The notes below the pieces were generated by a model. It saw nothing but the letters and a program-made list of their open reading frames with translations, was not told the DNA's origin and made no database searches. Shown piece after piece: positions 55,524 through 64,000 of a DNA stretch of 64,000 nt. How positions within the stretch are numbered: the stretch's first letter is position 1; each line of letters begins with the position of its first letter. The stretch covers positions 517,811 to 581,810 of the forward strand of contig JADJRU010000001.1 in the NCBI GenBank assembly GCA_016712105.1. The letters are read 5' to 3'. The translations under genes and the position numbers were made by a program. Source of the stretch: Ahniella sp. (GTDB lineage: Bacteria; Pseudomonadota; Gammaproteobacteria; Xanthomonadales; Ahniellaceae).

Positions 55524-55805
55524 ATGCTCGACCTCAGCACCGTCACGCACAGCGATTTCGAAGCGGTCCTTCAGACCATGTTCCAGTTCCCGAATGGTGA
55601 TGGCCTGCAGCTCATCGGTGTCAACAAGTTACCCTCGCCTTCGCCGCGTCAGCAGGCGTTTTCGTTGTTGTTCGCCCATCCGACGCTGGTGTTGCCACAG
55701 TCGATCCAGGCCCTGAGTCACGCGCAAATGGGCGAACTCCAGGTTTTTCTGGTGCCGATTCAGCCGGATGGCCGGGGCAGGCTTTACGAGGCCGTGTTCA
55801 ACTGA
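55524..55805 (+). CDS. DUF6916-like small protein beside the tail-collar operon
   Basis: Encodes 93 residues (MLDLSTVTHSDFEAVLQTMF ... FLVPIQPDGRGRLYEAVFN). The pattern of a short helical start and a beta-rich end finishing in LFLVPI.PD..G..YEAVFN is that of DUF6916, a family seen next to microcystin-dependent-protein (tail-collar) genes (memory). GGG precedes the ATG. It is convergent with the glycosyltransferase gene and overlaps its 3' end by 22 bases. Function unknown. Confidence 0.78.
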   Translation: MLDLSTVTHSDFEAVLQTMFQFPNGDGLQLIGVNKLPSPSPRQQAFSLLFAHPTLVLPQSIQALSHAQMGELQVFLVPIQPDGRGRLYEAVFN

Positions 55806-56996
55806 TCGGCCAGGATTCGCCACAGCGATCCGGCGACCACGTCCCACTGGAACAACGGCGATCGGGCTCGGTCCAGCGCAGCTTGTGACAGGTGCCGATA
55901 CTGATCCGGTGACTCCAATGTTCTTGCCAGTCCGTCCGCCACTTGTTCTGCCGTGACTGCCGACATCTGAAGCGGCGAAAAAGCCTGCGGTTCCCCACGA
56001 ACGGGGCCGATCCGGACCGCGGCATCACCCCATAGTTCGGCCAAGGCCGGGTGGTCGGGCACCAACTGTGTCACCCCGCAGGCCGCGTGCTCGAAACTGA
56101 CGAGGCCAAAGCCTTCGCCCATGCTGGTGTTGATGCCGATCGCGCAGGCGTTGTAGAGCTCCGCGAGCGCCTGCGTCGGTCAGCGGACCTGATGTGGGAG
56201 GCCACCACAGGACATGTGACTGCAGATTCAAGTCATCGATTCGCGCCCGCAACACTTCGGCCAGCCCGTCGTGGGCAATGGCCTGATGCAGGCAAAGTTT
56301 GATCGGATGATCGGCCTGCCTGGCGTAGGCCGCAAATCCTTCGATGGTTCGGTCGATCCGTTTGCGCGGATCGGCGCGGCTGGCGTTCAACACCACCACC
56401 GTCGGCTCGGCAAGACCGAAGTACTCTTTCGCCCGATCAGCGCGGGCTTCGATCGTCAACGCGGTTCGAGGCTGGAACATAGCCGTGTCGACGCCGTGCC
56501 CGACGACAGCCACCGGCACTTGCTGACCCTGTTCGGCTAGGCGACTACGCAAACCTTGTGCGGCGTGGTGCGTGAACGTGGCGAGACTGCTGAAGGCTCG
56601 GAGATCCGGAAGCTGCAGACCGTCGGGAAAATCACCGTCCAGGGGCAGGTAACCCAGCATCGGGACCTTGCCCCGGATCGGACCCAACACGCGTGCGTAG
56701 TGTTCGAGATACCAGATGTCGTTGAGCACCAACACGGCATCGGGCCGCCACTCCGACCAGGCGTCACGGATCAGATAGGCGCCGACCGGATCACCACGAC
56801 CCATCGCGACCGGCACCAGTGTGGCGCCGTTCGCGAGGACATGGGTGTCACTGGTCGCCCCGATACCGACCCAAGTGATGCGCGCGTGCTTCTGCAGACG
56901 CGCGATCACTTCGTTCAAGACCCGAGTGAAGCCGGTGCCGTTGCGGCACCAGCCCGCCACGACGATGTGCGGTCGTGCCCCCTCGTCCGAACTCAC
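55784..56996 (-). pseudogene. GT4-type glycosyltransferase, frame-broken
   Basis: From GTG 56996 (overlapping the upstream stop, GTGA) the frame encodes a GT-B glycosyltransferase: VAGWCRNGTGFTRVLNEV, ADPRKRIDRTIEGFAAYA and a domain-joining LQSHVLWWPPTSGPLTDAG. The rest, ALAELYNACAIGINTSMGEGFGLVSFEH with the E-x7-E motif, is in another frame after about 56178, where one extra base is inserted. Joined, the protein is about 403 residues and looks active. It would transfer a sugar to an unknown acceptor, possibly the products of this operon. Confidence 0.8.
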
Positions 56997-57540
56997 GCGT
57001 CGCTCAGATCCACCGGGGTGTACAGCACACCCGAGGGCGTCTGGATCGGCATCAGCTGCACGGTGAGGATCGGACCCAGCTGCGGGCCTGCAACCTGGCT
57101 CGCTTCGAACCCGGAATATTGCCGTTGCCGAGGACTCCGACCAGTGCATACCCGTAGGTGCCCAACGAACCGCAATTGAACTGTACGGCGAGTTGTTCAA
57201 TGCGCCGAAGTTGGGCACCGGCACCGTTGACATCGAGGAATGCGAACAGTGCGCCTTGGGGTTGATTGTTCAAGCCGATGCTCAGCGTTGCGACCACGAG
57301 GATGTGATTCGAATCGTTGTACTGGCTGATCGGCGGCACCTGATCGGGTGCAGTCTGAAGCGCGTTGTAGACCACGTTGAGATTTGTCCGAGCAATGACG
57401 ACAAACCAGAAGCTTGGACTATTCGTCGGCGCTTGCTGATTGAGGATCGTATTGCCGATGCCGATCATCGCGTAAGACGTATTGGAGCTGCTCCATTGGC
57501 AACTGACAACCGACAGCGCGGTATTAGCGGGTGTACTCAT
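56993..57540 (-). pseudogene. Unknown protein of the tail-collar operon, frame-broken
   Basis: From ATG 57540 (GGAGG upstream) the frame gives MSTPANTALSVVSCQWSSSN ... FVVIARTNLNVVYN ... LGTYGYALVGVLGNGNIPG. It then continues in another frame (near 57110) as FEASQVAGPQLGPILTVQLM and ends LYTPVDLSDA at 56993. Joined, it is about 182 residues, beta-rich, with no recognised domain. Its end overlaps the glycosyltransferase start. Confidence 0.65.
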
Positions 57541-57626
57541 ATTGTGCCTCCAAGTGTGGTGCCGGCAAGAAGCCGGACAGTCGCCGCAAACCCCGGAGTT
57601 GCGGCGGTTTCTGCGGATTCCGGCGG

Positions 57627-58181
57627 CTACCCGGACGGAAAGCGCATGAAGTGGTACACGCCGCGGTCTTCGAGCATCTCGAAGCCACGACGCAGATAGA
57701 AGTCCCGTGCTGGATTGTCACGCTCTACGTGCAGCGTGATCGATACGCCCTGTTTGCCCGCAATGGCACACAAGGCACTGATCAACACGCGCCCGATGCC
57801 GCGCCGGCGCGACGACTCGAACAGCATGATGTCCATCAGGCGATATTCGCTGGGCGATCGGTACAGATACAAGCGACCAATGACAACGCCCTCCTGCACC
57901 AGCACGAGAAAACGCGCTCCGGCATAGTGGGCTTGGTAGTGTGCAGCCTGCAGTCGATACTGCTCGGCCAGGAAGTCCTGCTTGACGTTTTCCGGCCACG
58001 GTGCCTGGGCGAGTTCCTCGGCGCGGAACTCGGCATACAGACGCACAAGGGGTTCCTTGTCATCAGCCTGTTCGTCGCGAAGCAGGATCTGAGGCTGTGC
58101 CTCGGTCAAAACACGCTGCAGGTGCTGAACGGCTTCCGTCAGCTCCTGCTGCGCTTCGTTGACCCCAAGGACAACAGACAT
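57627..58181 (-). CDS. GNAT-family N-acetyltransferase of the tail-collar operon
   Basis: Encodes 184 residues. The GNAT core is at the C-terminus: LMDIMLFESSRRRGIGRVLI (acetyl-CoA motif A) followed by SITLHVERDNPARDFYLRRG (motif B). The N-terminal 60 residues are helical and not part of the core. It starts three bases after the Tat-like gene, so the two are tightly linked. Substrate unknown; a surface protein or glycan of this operon is possible. Confidence 0.87.
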   Translation of the reverse strand: MSVVLGVNEAQQELTEAVQHLQRVLTEAQPQILLRDEQADDKEPLVRLYAEFRAEELAQAPWPENVKQDFLAEQYRLQAAHYQAHYAGARFLVLVQEGVVIGRLYLYRSPSEYRLMDIMLFESSRRRGIGRVLISALCAIAGKQGVSITLHVERDNPARDFYLRRGFEMLEDRGVYHFMRFPSG

Positions 58182-58184
58182 GGA

Positions 58185-58736
58185 TCAGGCCGCTTGGATG
58201 TCCAGACGAATGGCCGCGATGATGGCCGGGTCGGACTCGTTCATGACCGTGTTGCCCTGATTGTGCAGCACGATCAGATGACTGCCCGGCTTCAGGCGAC
58301 CGAAGCCGCCCTGGCTCAGCAGACATTGGGCACTTCCGGCCGAGGCCGTGTCGCCCGTCGCAGACACTTCGGCATCGATCGCCAGCAGTCGTTCGGCTTC
58401 CGCGTTCAGCCGGAGCGAGCTGCTACGCCCGCCCCGGGGTGAACTGGACGCCAACTCGAACGCGTTCTGACCTTCGTCACCCGCAAACCACAGACGGAAT
58501 CGCACACTGGCTTCCGGTTGTGCATCAATCTGCGCAACACGGATGTTCACTGGTCCGCGAGCTTCGGCAATGCCGGTGCCCGGTCCGAAACATCCGTTCT
58601 CATCAGAGCACAACACACTGATGGAGACGGCAGGTGACAAGGCCGATTGAGCGACCGATGAAGACGCAAAGCCGATCGCCGGAAGGGCCAGTGCCGCCAT
58701 GGACGTGGATGACTGCAGGAAAGAACGACGCTGCAT
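58185..58736 (-). CDS. Exported protein with Tat-like signal, function unknown
   Basis: Encodes 183 residues. The N-terminus MQRRSFLQSSTSMAALALP carries an RRxFL pair followed by a weakly hydrophobic stretch, a Tat-type signal. The mature part is beta-rich and Ser/Ala/Gly-rich, with no recognised domain; two Cys (SVLCSDENGCF) could pair. It is nine bases after the first tail-collar gene. Confidence 0.68.
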   Translation of the reverse strand: MQRRSFLQSSTSMAALALPAIGFASSSVAQSALSPAVSISVLCSDENGCFGPGTGIAEARGPVNIRVAQIDAQPEASVRFRLWFAGDEGQNAFELASSSPRGGRSSSLRLNAEAERLLAIDAEVSATGDTASAGSAQCLLSQGGFGRLKPGSHLIVLHNQGNTVMNESDPAIIAAIRLDIQAA

Positions 58737-58745
58737 GGAGAACTC

Positions 58746-59261
58746 CTAGGTGCGTGGCGGGAAGACGCCTTGCAAGGCGATACAGTAGTAGAACGTCAGG
58801 TACGGCATCATGTTGTTGTGCGGCTGATCACCACCCGCTGGCGTCAGCGCTTCCGGGGCCATGGACGGGCCGGCAGGCGGTGGCGGCGCAAAGATGTTGT
58901 TGCCGATGCCGACGTAGTTGTTGCCGGCATTGCGCGAGTTGCCATCTTCCTGCGAGATGCGGACTGTGTGGCTGTGCGACGGAATTTCCGACTCCAGCAA
59001 AGTCACCGTCTCGGAGCCACCGGTTTCACCGAGGTCGTGCAGGCTCAACCCCGGGCCTTGCCCTGGGTGCATGACCGCACGACCCTGAATGTCCGGCAGC
59101 GCGAAGTTGGACTTGCCGTTGCCACCATAGGTCGTGCCCAACAAGGAGAACAATGCCGTGTTCTGCGACAGCGGCAACAGCTGCCCGTCGCACCAGGCCC
59201 AACCACGCGGTGCGAAGTTGAACGGGAAAATTCGAATTTCTGCGACAAAAGGATCTGCCAT
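58746..59261 (-). CDS. Phage tail-collar (microcystin-dependent-protein-like) protein 1
   Basis: Encodes 171 residues from ATG 59261. The tail-collar fold is clear in its usual order: FAPRGWAWCDGQLLPLSQN, ALFSLLGTTYGGNGKSNFAL, PDIQGRAVMHPGQ, then IPSHSHTV and the ending QPHNNMMPYLTFYYCIAL. The family is found in phage tail fibres and, in many bacteria, as small exported or surface proteins such as Microcystis MdpB, with no known biochemical role. The third of three in tandem along the transcript. Confidence 0.92.
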   Translation of the reverse strand: MADPFVAEIRIFPFNFAPRGWAWCDGQLLPLSQNTALFSLLGTTYGGNGKSNFALPDIQGRAVMHPGQGPGLSLHDLGETGGSETVTLLESEIPSHSHTVRISQEDGNSRNAGNNYVGIGNNIFAPPPPAGPSMAPEALTPAGGDQPHNNMMPYLTFYYCIALQGVFPPRT

Positions 59262-59271
59262 GTCGGGCTCC

Positions 59272-59772
59272 TCAAGTTGGCGACGGGAAGATCCCGTACA
59301 ACGAAATGATGTAATTGACGCACAGATAGGGCTGGAAGTTGGTGTGTGGCTGCGAGCCACCCACTGCCGATACCGCCTGCGGACTGAGATTTACCGGGGT
59401 AATGTCTTCCAGATAAAGATCCTGCAGCGCGGTCGCAAAGACGCCATTTCCGGGAGACGTGCTGTTGCCAGTACCGGTCGAGGCCAGCATGACGTGCGCG
59501 TGTGCCGGGATCTGGTTGACCGTCAGCGTGATTTCTTCGGCACCACCCGTCTCGGCAAGGACGAAGCCATTGCCTTGATGCAAGGGAATGCGCCCTCGCT
59601 GGTCCGGAAGTGCAAATGTGCTCTCGCCATCGCCGCCGTAAGTCGTACCGATCAATTGGAACAGGGTTTCATATTCGGAAATCGGCAGGAGTTGTCCCTC
59701 ACAGAACATCCAGCCGGCCGGTGCGAAGTTGCCCGCGAACATGCGGATTTCACCCACATAAGGTTGTGCCAT
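59272..59772 (-). CDS. Phage tail-collar (microcystin-dependent-protein-like) protein 2
   Basis: Encodes 166 residues (MAQPYVGEIRMFAGNFAPAG...) with the same order of motifs: GWMFCEGQLLPISEYETLF, IGTTYGGDGESTFALPDQRG, IPAHAHV and the ending QPHTNFQPYLCVNYIISLYG. The middle (after IPAHAHV) is different from copy 1, which suggests a different ligand or partner. It lies ten bases from each neighbour. Confidence 0.92.
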   Translation of the reverse strand: MAQPYVGEIRMFAGNFAPAGWMFCEGQLLPISEYETLFQLIGTTYGGDGESTFALPDQRGRIPLHQGNGFVLAETGGAEEITLTVNQIPAHAHVMLASTGTGNSTSPGNGVFATALQDLYLEDITPVNLSPQAVSAVGGSQPHTNFQPYLCVNYIISLYGIFPSPT

Positions 59773-59782
59773 GGTCGGGCCC

Positions 59783-60279
59783 TCAGGTAGCAGACGGGAA
59801 GATGCCCTGGAGCGCGATACCGAAGCTCAAGGTCAGAAAGGGTTGCATGTTCAAGTGCGCCTGCGAGCCACCGGTATTCGTGACCATGCCTGCGGCCATC
59901 GGCACCAGAGCCGTAGCGGGGCCGAAGCTGTTTGCACCCGTATTGCCAATCAGGGTGTTGGTCGGCGTCTGTCCACCGTTGACGTTCGTGACCTGGGCCA
60001 CATGCACATGCGTGGCAGCTCGGCGATGCTCAGGGTATGCGCCTGCTCACCTCCACGCTCGCCGAGCGTGTGACTGCTGCCCACGTGAATCGGGGTCCGT
60101 CCCATCAGATTGGGCAACCCGAAATTCACGCGACCATCGCCGCCAAACGTCGTGCCTAACAATGAAAACAAGGCCTGGTTCTGATTGATCGGCAGCAATT
60201 GCCCGTTCGCCAACGCCCACCCTCGAGGCGCGAAAGCGAAACTGAAAATACGTAATTCTGAAAGGAACGGCTCAGCCAT
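59783..60279 (-). pseudogene. Phage tail-collar protein 3, frame-broken
   Basis: From ATG 60279 the frame reads FAPRGWALANGQLLPINQN, ALFSLLGTTFGGDGRVNFGL and SIAELPR. The expected continuation (HVHVAQVTNVNGGQTPTNTL ... QAHLNMQPFLTLSFGIAL) is in another frame to 59783. A single C lost near 60016 would account for it. Joined, it is about 165 residues and looks like an intact third copy. Confidence 0.85.
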
Positions 60280-60330
60280 GGTGTGTTCTCCAGGGTAGCG
60301 TGATGGGGAAATCCCTGAGGGCCGAAGCCC

Positions 60331-63300
60331 TCAGATTGGGGGTGGGGAACATGTCACGTTGAACTGCGGTGCGCCGCCGGAAATGATGACGTTGGCGTTC
60401 GGGATGCCATTGCCGCTGGCCACCTGGTTCGCATTGTTCTGTTCGACGTTGAGCACGCCGGTTTCGTTGAGCTCGATCGTGCCCGAGCCGCCACCGATCG
60501 TGTTGCCGGTCATGTCGAGGCACGAGGTCGTCACCGCACCAGCGTCTCGCGGACGCACCAGGATTTCGTCAGCGGCGGCGTTCTGGTTCGTGAAGGTGTT
60601 GCCGGTGACCGTCGAGTGCATCGTCAGGTTGCCGGGCGTGGCATTGTCGATATTGTTCTCGAGATTCACCAGATCCACCGCTGAAGTTGCCGGTGATCAC
60701 GTTGTTCAGGATGTGCGTATTGAATGTACGCGTCACTTCGCCGCGCGTCTGGATATCCAGCGCTTCACGGATGCCGCCGACCTGACCGACGAAGCCGCCG
60801 AGTTGGCCCATACTGTTGTTGCGCACGATCAGCTCGGAGTTGCCGGTGTCTTCGCGCAGGTCGACGAAGATCGCCTCCCGATCGATCAGTCGGTTGATCG
60901 TGTTGCCGTCATGGATGATGTCCACTGCGCCGTTCTCGCCATTCACGTCGAGGTCCGGCTCGGCGATGATGCCAATACCACGGCGATCACCGTTGCCAAA
61001 GGCGGCGGTGCCGATCGTGTTGTTCAACACCGTACCATTCAGCGCACCACCGGTGGTCTGGGTCAGCAGGATTTCGCTGTTGCCGCCGGCAATACCCTTG
61101 ATCAGGTCGAACAACTGGTTGCCGCTGATCGTCGTGTTGACCGTCGCCTGGTCGTCGGCAGTCACCACCGCAAGACCGCCCTGGCCGTCTGTTGGGCTCG
61201 CATTGCTGAACGTGTTCCCTGTGACCGTGGACGTGACGGTGTGCACGCCGGTTTCGGAGTCACCGGCGTTGATCTGCAGCGCCAGCGCCACGAGGTCGGT
61301 GAACAGGTTGTTCGTGACCGTTACGCCCATCGGCGAGGTCCCGCGTGCACTCGTGAAGATGAACGATGAGGTGCCATCGGAATCCGAGAACACGTTGTTG
61401 TTCAAGGTCAGCGAGGTCAGGGCCGTGTTCGTGTTGATCACGTTCATGCCGTTGCGGTTCGTGCCACCGGCAGCACCGACTTTACCGAGGTTGGTCAGCG
61501 TGCTTGCTTGCAGCAGGTTCGTGCCGGCCAGATTCGTGGCGTCGATTGCACCGGCTTGATCACCATTGTTCGCGCCGATGTTCGTCACGCGGATGTTCGT
61601 CAGCGTAATGATCCGCGTGTCGGTCAGCACGATGGCGTCACCGGTGGTATTCTGGATCGTGCCACCAGAATTGTTGCCACCCTGTGTCGTGTTGCCGTTA
61701 CCGGTCACCGTCAGACCGCCGAGCGCGCCGGTGTTGTTCAACACGATGCCGTTCAGGGCGCCATTCGCGCTGATGCTCTGGAACGTGAGGCCGCCCGCAC
61801 CGATGGTTGTACCCACTACGTTCAACGCCGTACCGGTGGTGCTGGTGAGTGTGTTGCCCGCACCCGTCACGGTCACGCTCGTCGCACCACCCGTGGCCGT
61901 GAAGCCTGCGCCCGATGTCGTGGTGATACCGAGATTCCCGCCGGTGAATGCGATCGAGGCACCTGCATTGCTGGCCAATGACACACCGGGGTTGGTTCCC
62001 GTCGACAATGTATTGCTGGCGCCCGAGAACGTGTAGGTACCGGAGGTTCGGGTCGCTACGTCAAGGCCCGTGCACGACGTGTTGCATGTCAGGTTGCCGG
62101 ATAGCGTCAGCGTGCCGCCACCAGCACCCGTCACGCTGACGAGTTTGCCGGCAGTGGTCTTGCTCATGAACCCGCCGTAGCTGACCGTACCAATGCCACC
62201 CGTAACCACGAATGCCGGACCCGCCGTGCCCGTGATCCCGCCGCCCGATCCAATCAGGATGTTGCCGGACACGTTGTTCAGGTTGATGCCCTGAGTTGGA
62301 CTGCCCGTCACGGCAACCGTATTGAAGTTGCCATTCCAATTGGATGCATTCGAGGAGACGATGCCTGGACCGGCCGCAGTCGAGATCGCCGAAGTCGCGG
62401 ATGTCGCCAGACCACCGGTTGAGTTGTTGTAGGTCAGGCCGGTGCCATTGACGATCGTCAACAACAACTCACCCATACTGACCGGGCCGGTACTGTTGTT
62501 GATGACGACACCGTTACCGGCGGTGACTGCCTTGTTGACCAACACGTTCGCGAAGCTCAGCGTGCTGGTGTTGCCATCGATTGACACGCCAATGCCGGTG
62601 ACGTTGGTGATGTTCGTCGCACCGGAGGCAGTGACCGCACCGCCACCGACTGCGTGCAGGAAGCCCACGCCACCGCAGCCGTTCAAGGTCAGCGTGCCGA
62701 AGTTCCGTGCACCTGCGGAATTGTTCTGCAGGCTCACACAATCCGTGCCAGCGCCCACAGTCGTATTGCCGAAGTTCACGGTACCGGTCGTCGTGCCCAC
62801 CAGGATGCCCTGGGTCGTCGAGCCTCCGATCTGTTGCTGCCCAGATTCAGCGTTCCGATGATTCCTGCCAGGTTGATGCCTTGCGTGCCGCTCGACGTGG
62901 ACGTGACGCTGGTGAAGCCTGTACCCAAGATCGTGCCGGTGGCGAGATTCAGTGCGCGGCCCGTGCCGGACAGGCTGACCTCATCGACAGTCAGCGTGCC
63001 GAAGTTCGTGCCCGCGAGATCGGTTCCGGTGGCGCCGGAATCACTGATCGAGAAACCGCGGAGCGTGCCGCCAGTCCCGAGCGTCAGGCACGTGACATTG
63101 GTGCAGGTAAACACCGGCGCCGCACCGTTGAGCGCGTCGTAGGGCGCGAAGCTGCTGCCGGCGACAGGGGTGACACGTGAAGCGACCAGTGCGGAAAGCG
63201 TGGACGTGGAACCGTTGCCGATCACCAGTTCGGTGTTCTCCAGCGTATTCGCCACACCCGCGTAGGTGCCGCTGTCAATGAAGATCACGTCGTTTACGGT

Positions 63301-64000
63301 ATCGGCAGCCGTCACCGAAGCCAGCGTCGCTGCCGGACAAGCCTGCGTACCCTCGTTGGTGCCACTGCAAACCGTGGTACCCGGCGTGCTGTCGACGAAC
63401 CACAGGAACTCTTCGGCTTCGAACGTCAGCGTGACTTGTGCCGTGTCGCCGCCGCTCAATTGATAGAAGAACGTGACCGTGCCATCGCCGTTGTCGTCGG
63501 CTGCATCCGGATACGCGGTGAACGTGCCATCGGCATTCATGATGATCCGAGCGCCTGCACCGCCGGCAGTGATGATTCGTCCCGTTCGGCACGGTGTCGT
63601 TGGCGGTGGCCAGTGTCGGGCCGAAGCCGGTGATCGTTTCCGCTCCGAGGACGTCGTTGCCGGTCACGCCTGCTGGCGTGAGGTACGTCAGATGCGGCGT
63701 GATCGTGTAGGCGTCGTCAACCGCGACACCCGAGAACCCGATGGTTGCCGTGACGTCAGCGAGCATGTTGTTCGGCGGATCACCCAGATCCGAATCGGTG
63801 ATGCCGGCAGCGCGCACGCTCAGCACACAAGTCTGGCCAGCGACAGTGGCATCAAGCGGGTCGATGACCACAACGGTGGCCGGCGAGGCGGTAGGCACCG
63901 TGAAGTTTGCGGGTGACCCGGCCGGGCATTCGAAATCGAAGCTGGTATTCGCCGCATTCGCCGTGTTGTCGAAGTTCACGGATTCGCTGAAATTGACCGT
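60331..64000 (-). pseudogene. Giant beta-repeat surface protein, 5' end outside window, frame changes
   Basis: A leftward coding stretch of more than 1200 residues, entering from beyond the right edge and ending with stop at 60331. It has an N-terminal part with VCBS/cadherin-like sequence (GVAVDDAYTITPHLTYLTP, then NGDGTVTFFYQLSGGD). Long Gly/Thr/Asn-rich repeats follow (NNVSGNILIGSGGGITG, TVTGNGNTTQGG), typical of right-handed parallel beta-helix or autotransporter-like adhesins, and it ends QFNVTCSPPPI. The frame shifts near 63580, 62835 and 60675; each piece joins smoothly, so one intact gene is likely. No outer-membrane barrel is seen. It starts the tail-collar operon. Confidence 0.78.

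Noticed and set aside
58746..60279. Tail-collar genes as part of a prophage
   Set aside because: No capsid, portal, terminase, integrase, lysis or other tail genes are seen on either side. The neighbours are xthA, a glycosyltransferase and a giant surface protein, so a chromosomal microcystin-dependent-protein-type locus fits better.

Overview
The window is GC-rich, gene-dense chromosomal DNA that looks gammaproteobacterial, most likely order Xanthomonadales/Lysobacterales (Rhodanobacteraceae-like). This is inferred from gene content: an OleA thiolase with all four catalytic residues, a CGFS glutaredoxin, an Oar-type TonB-dependent receptor, an ECF sigma/anti-sigma/CHAT-TPR operon, many exported proteins, and several families of intergenic palindromic repeats. 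I see no CRISPR array, prophage, integrase or intact insertion sequence.

Layout. 1-3.5 kb: end of a MacA/MacB-like efflux operon (ATPase cut by the window edge, adaptor, YIP1 membrane protein) and an SMI1/KNR4-like gene. 3.5-9.7 kb: poorly organised stretch with gene remnants (alkylmercury-lyase-like, threonine-aldolase-like), a serine hydrolase, a metalloprotease, a 32-base poly-G run and a frame-broken HAD-type lipoprotein gene. 9.7-15 kb: glyoxalase I, LprI-like and Sel1-like exported proteins, then oleA-grxD-SDR, separated by repeat arrays. 15-28.8 kb: Oar-type receptor, ridA, recG, OmpW-like porin, a multidomain secreted serine protease, a transglutaminase-like protein, a PstS-like binding protein, DUF1232 and DUF2884 proteins. 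28.9-37.2 kb: frame-broken Bcr/CflA-type MFS transporter, a 1134-residue membrane ankyrin protein overlapping pxpBCA (5-oxoprolinase), and tRNA-Leu(CAG). 37.2-53.9 kb: a leftward operon of exported proteins, a leftward ECF sigma/anti-sigma/CHAT-TPR operon, and a divergent rightward pair of exported proteins. 53.9-64 kb: UPF0149 and xthA, then a leftward operon of a giant beta-repeat surface protein (cut by the window edge), three tandem phage-tail-collar (microcystin-dependent-protein-like) proteins, a Tat-like exported protein, a GNAT, an unknown protein and a GT4-type glycosyltransferase, with a convergent DUF6916 gene.

The two regions most likely to hold something new are the sigma/anti-sigma/CHAT locus with its flanking exported proteins (37.7-53.9 kb), several of which share a C-terminal F-x-D-G-F-E tag and whose divergent promoter region carries a perfect inverted repeat, and the tail-collar operon (55.5-64 kb), which looks like a compact locus for a glycosylated or acetylated surface structure.

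Caution: at least eight otherwise intact genes are broken by single frame changes without accumulated stop codons, and there is a poly-G tract. This pattern fits residual sequencing or assembly indels at least as well as real gene decay, so 'pseudogene' here means only that the reading frame as given is broken.
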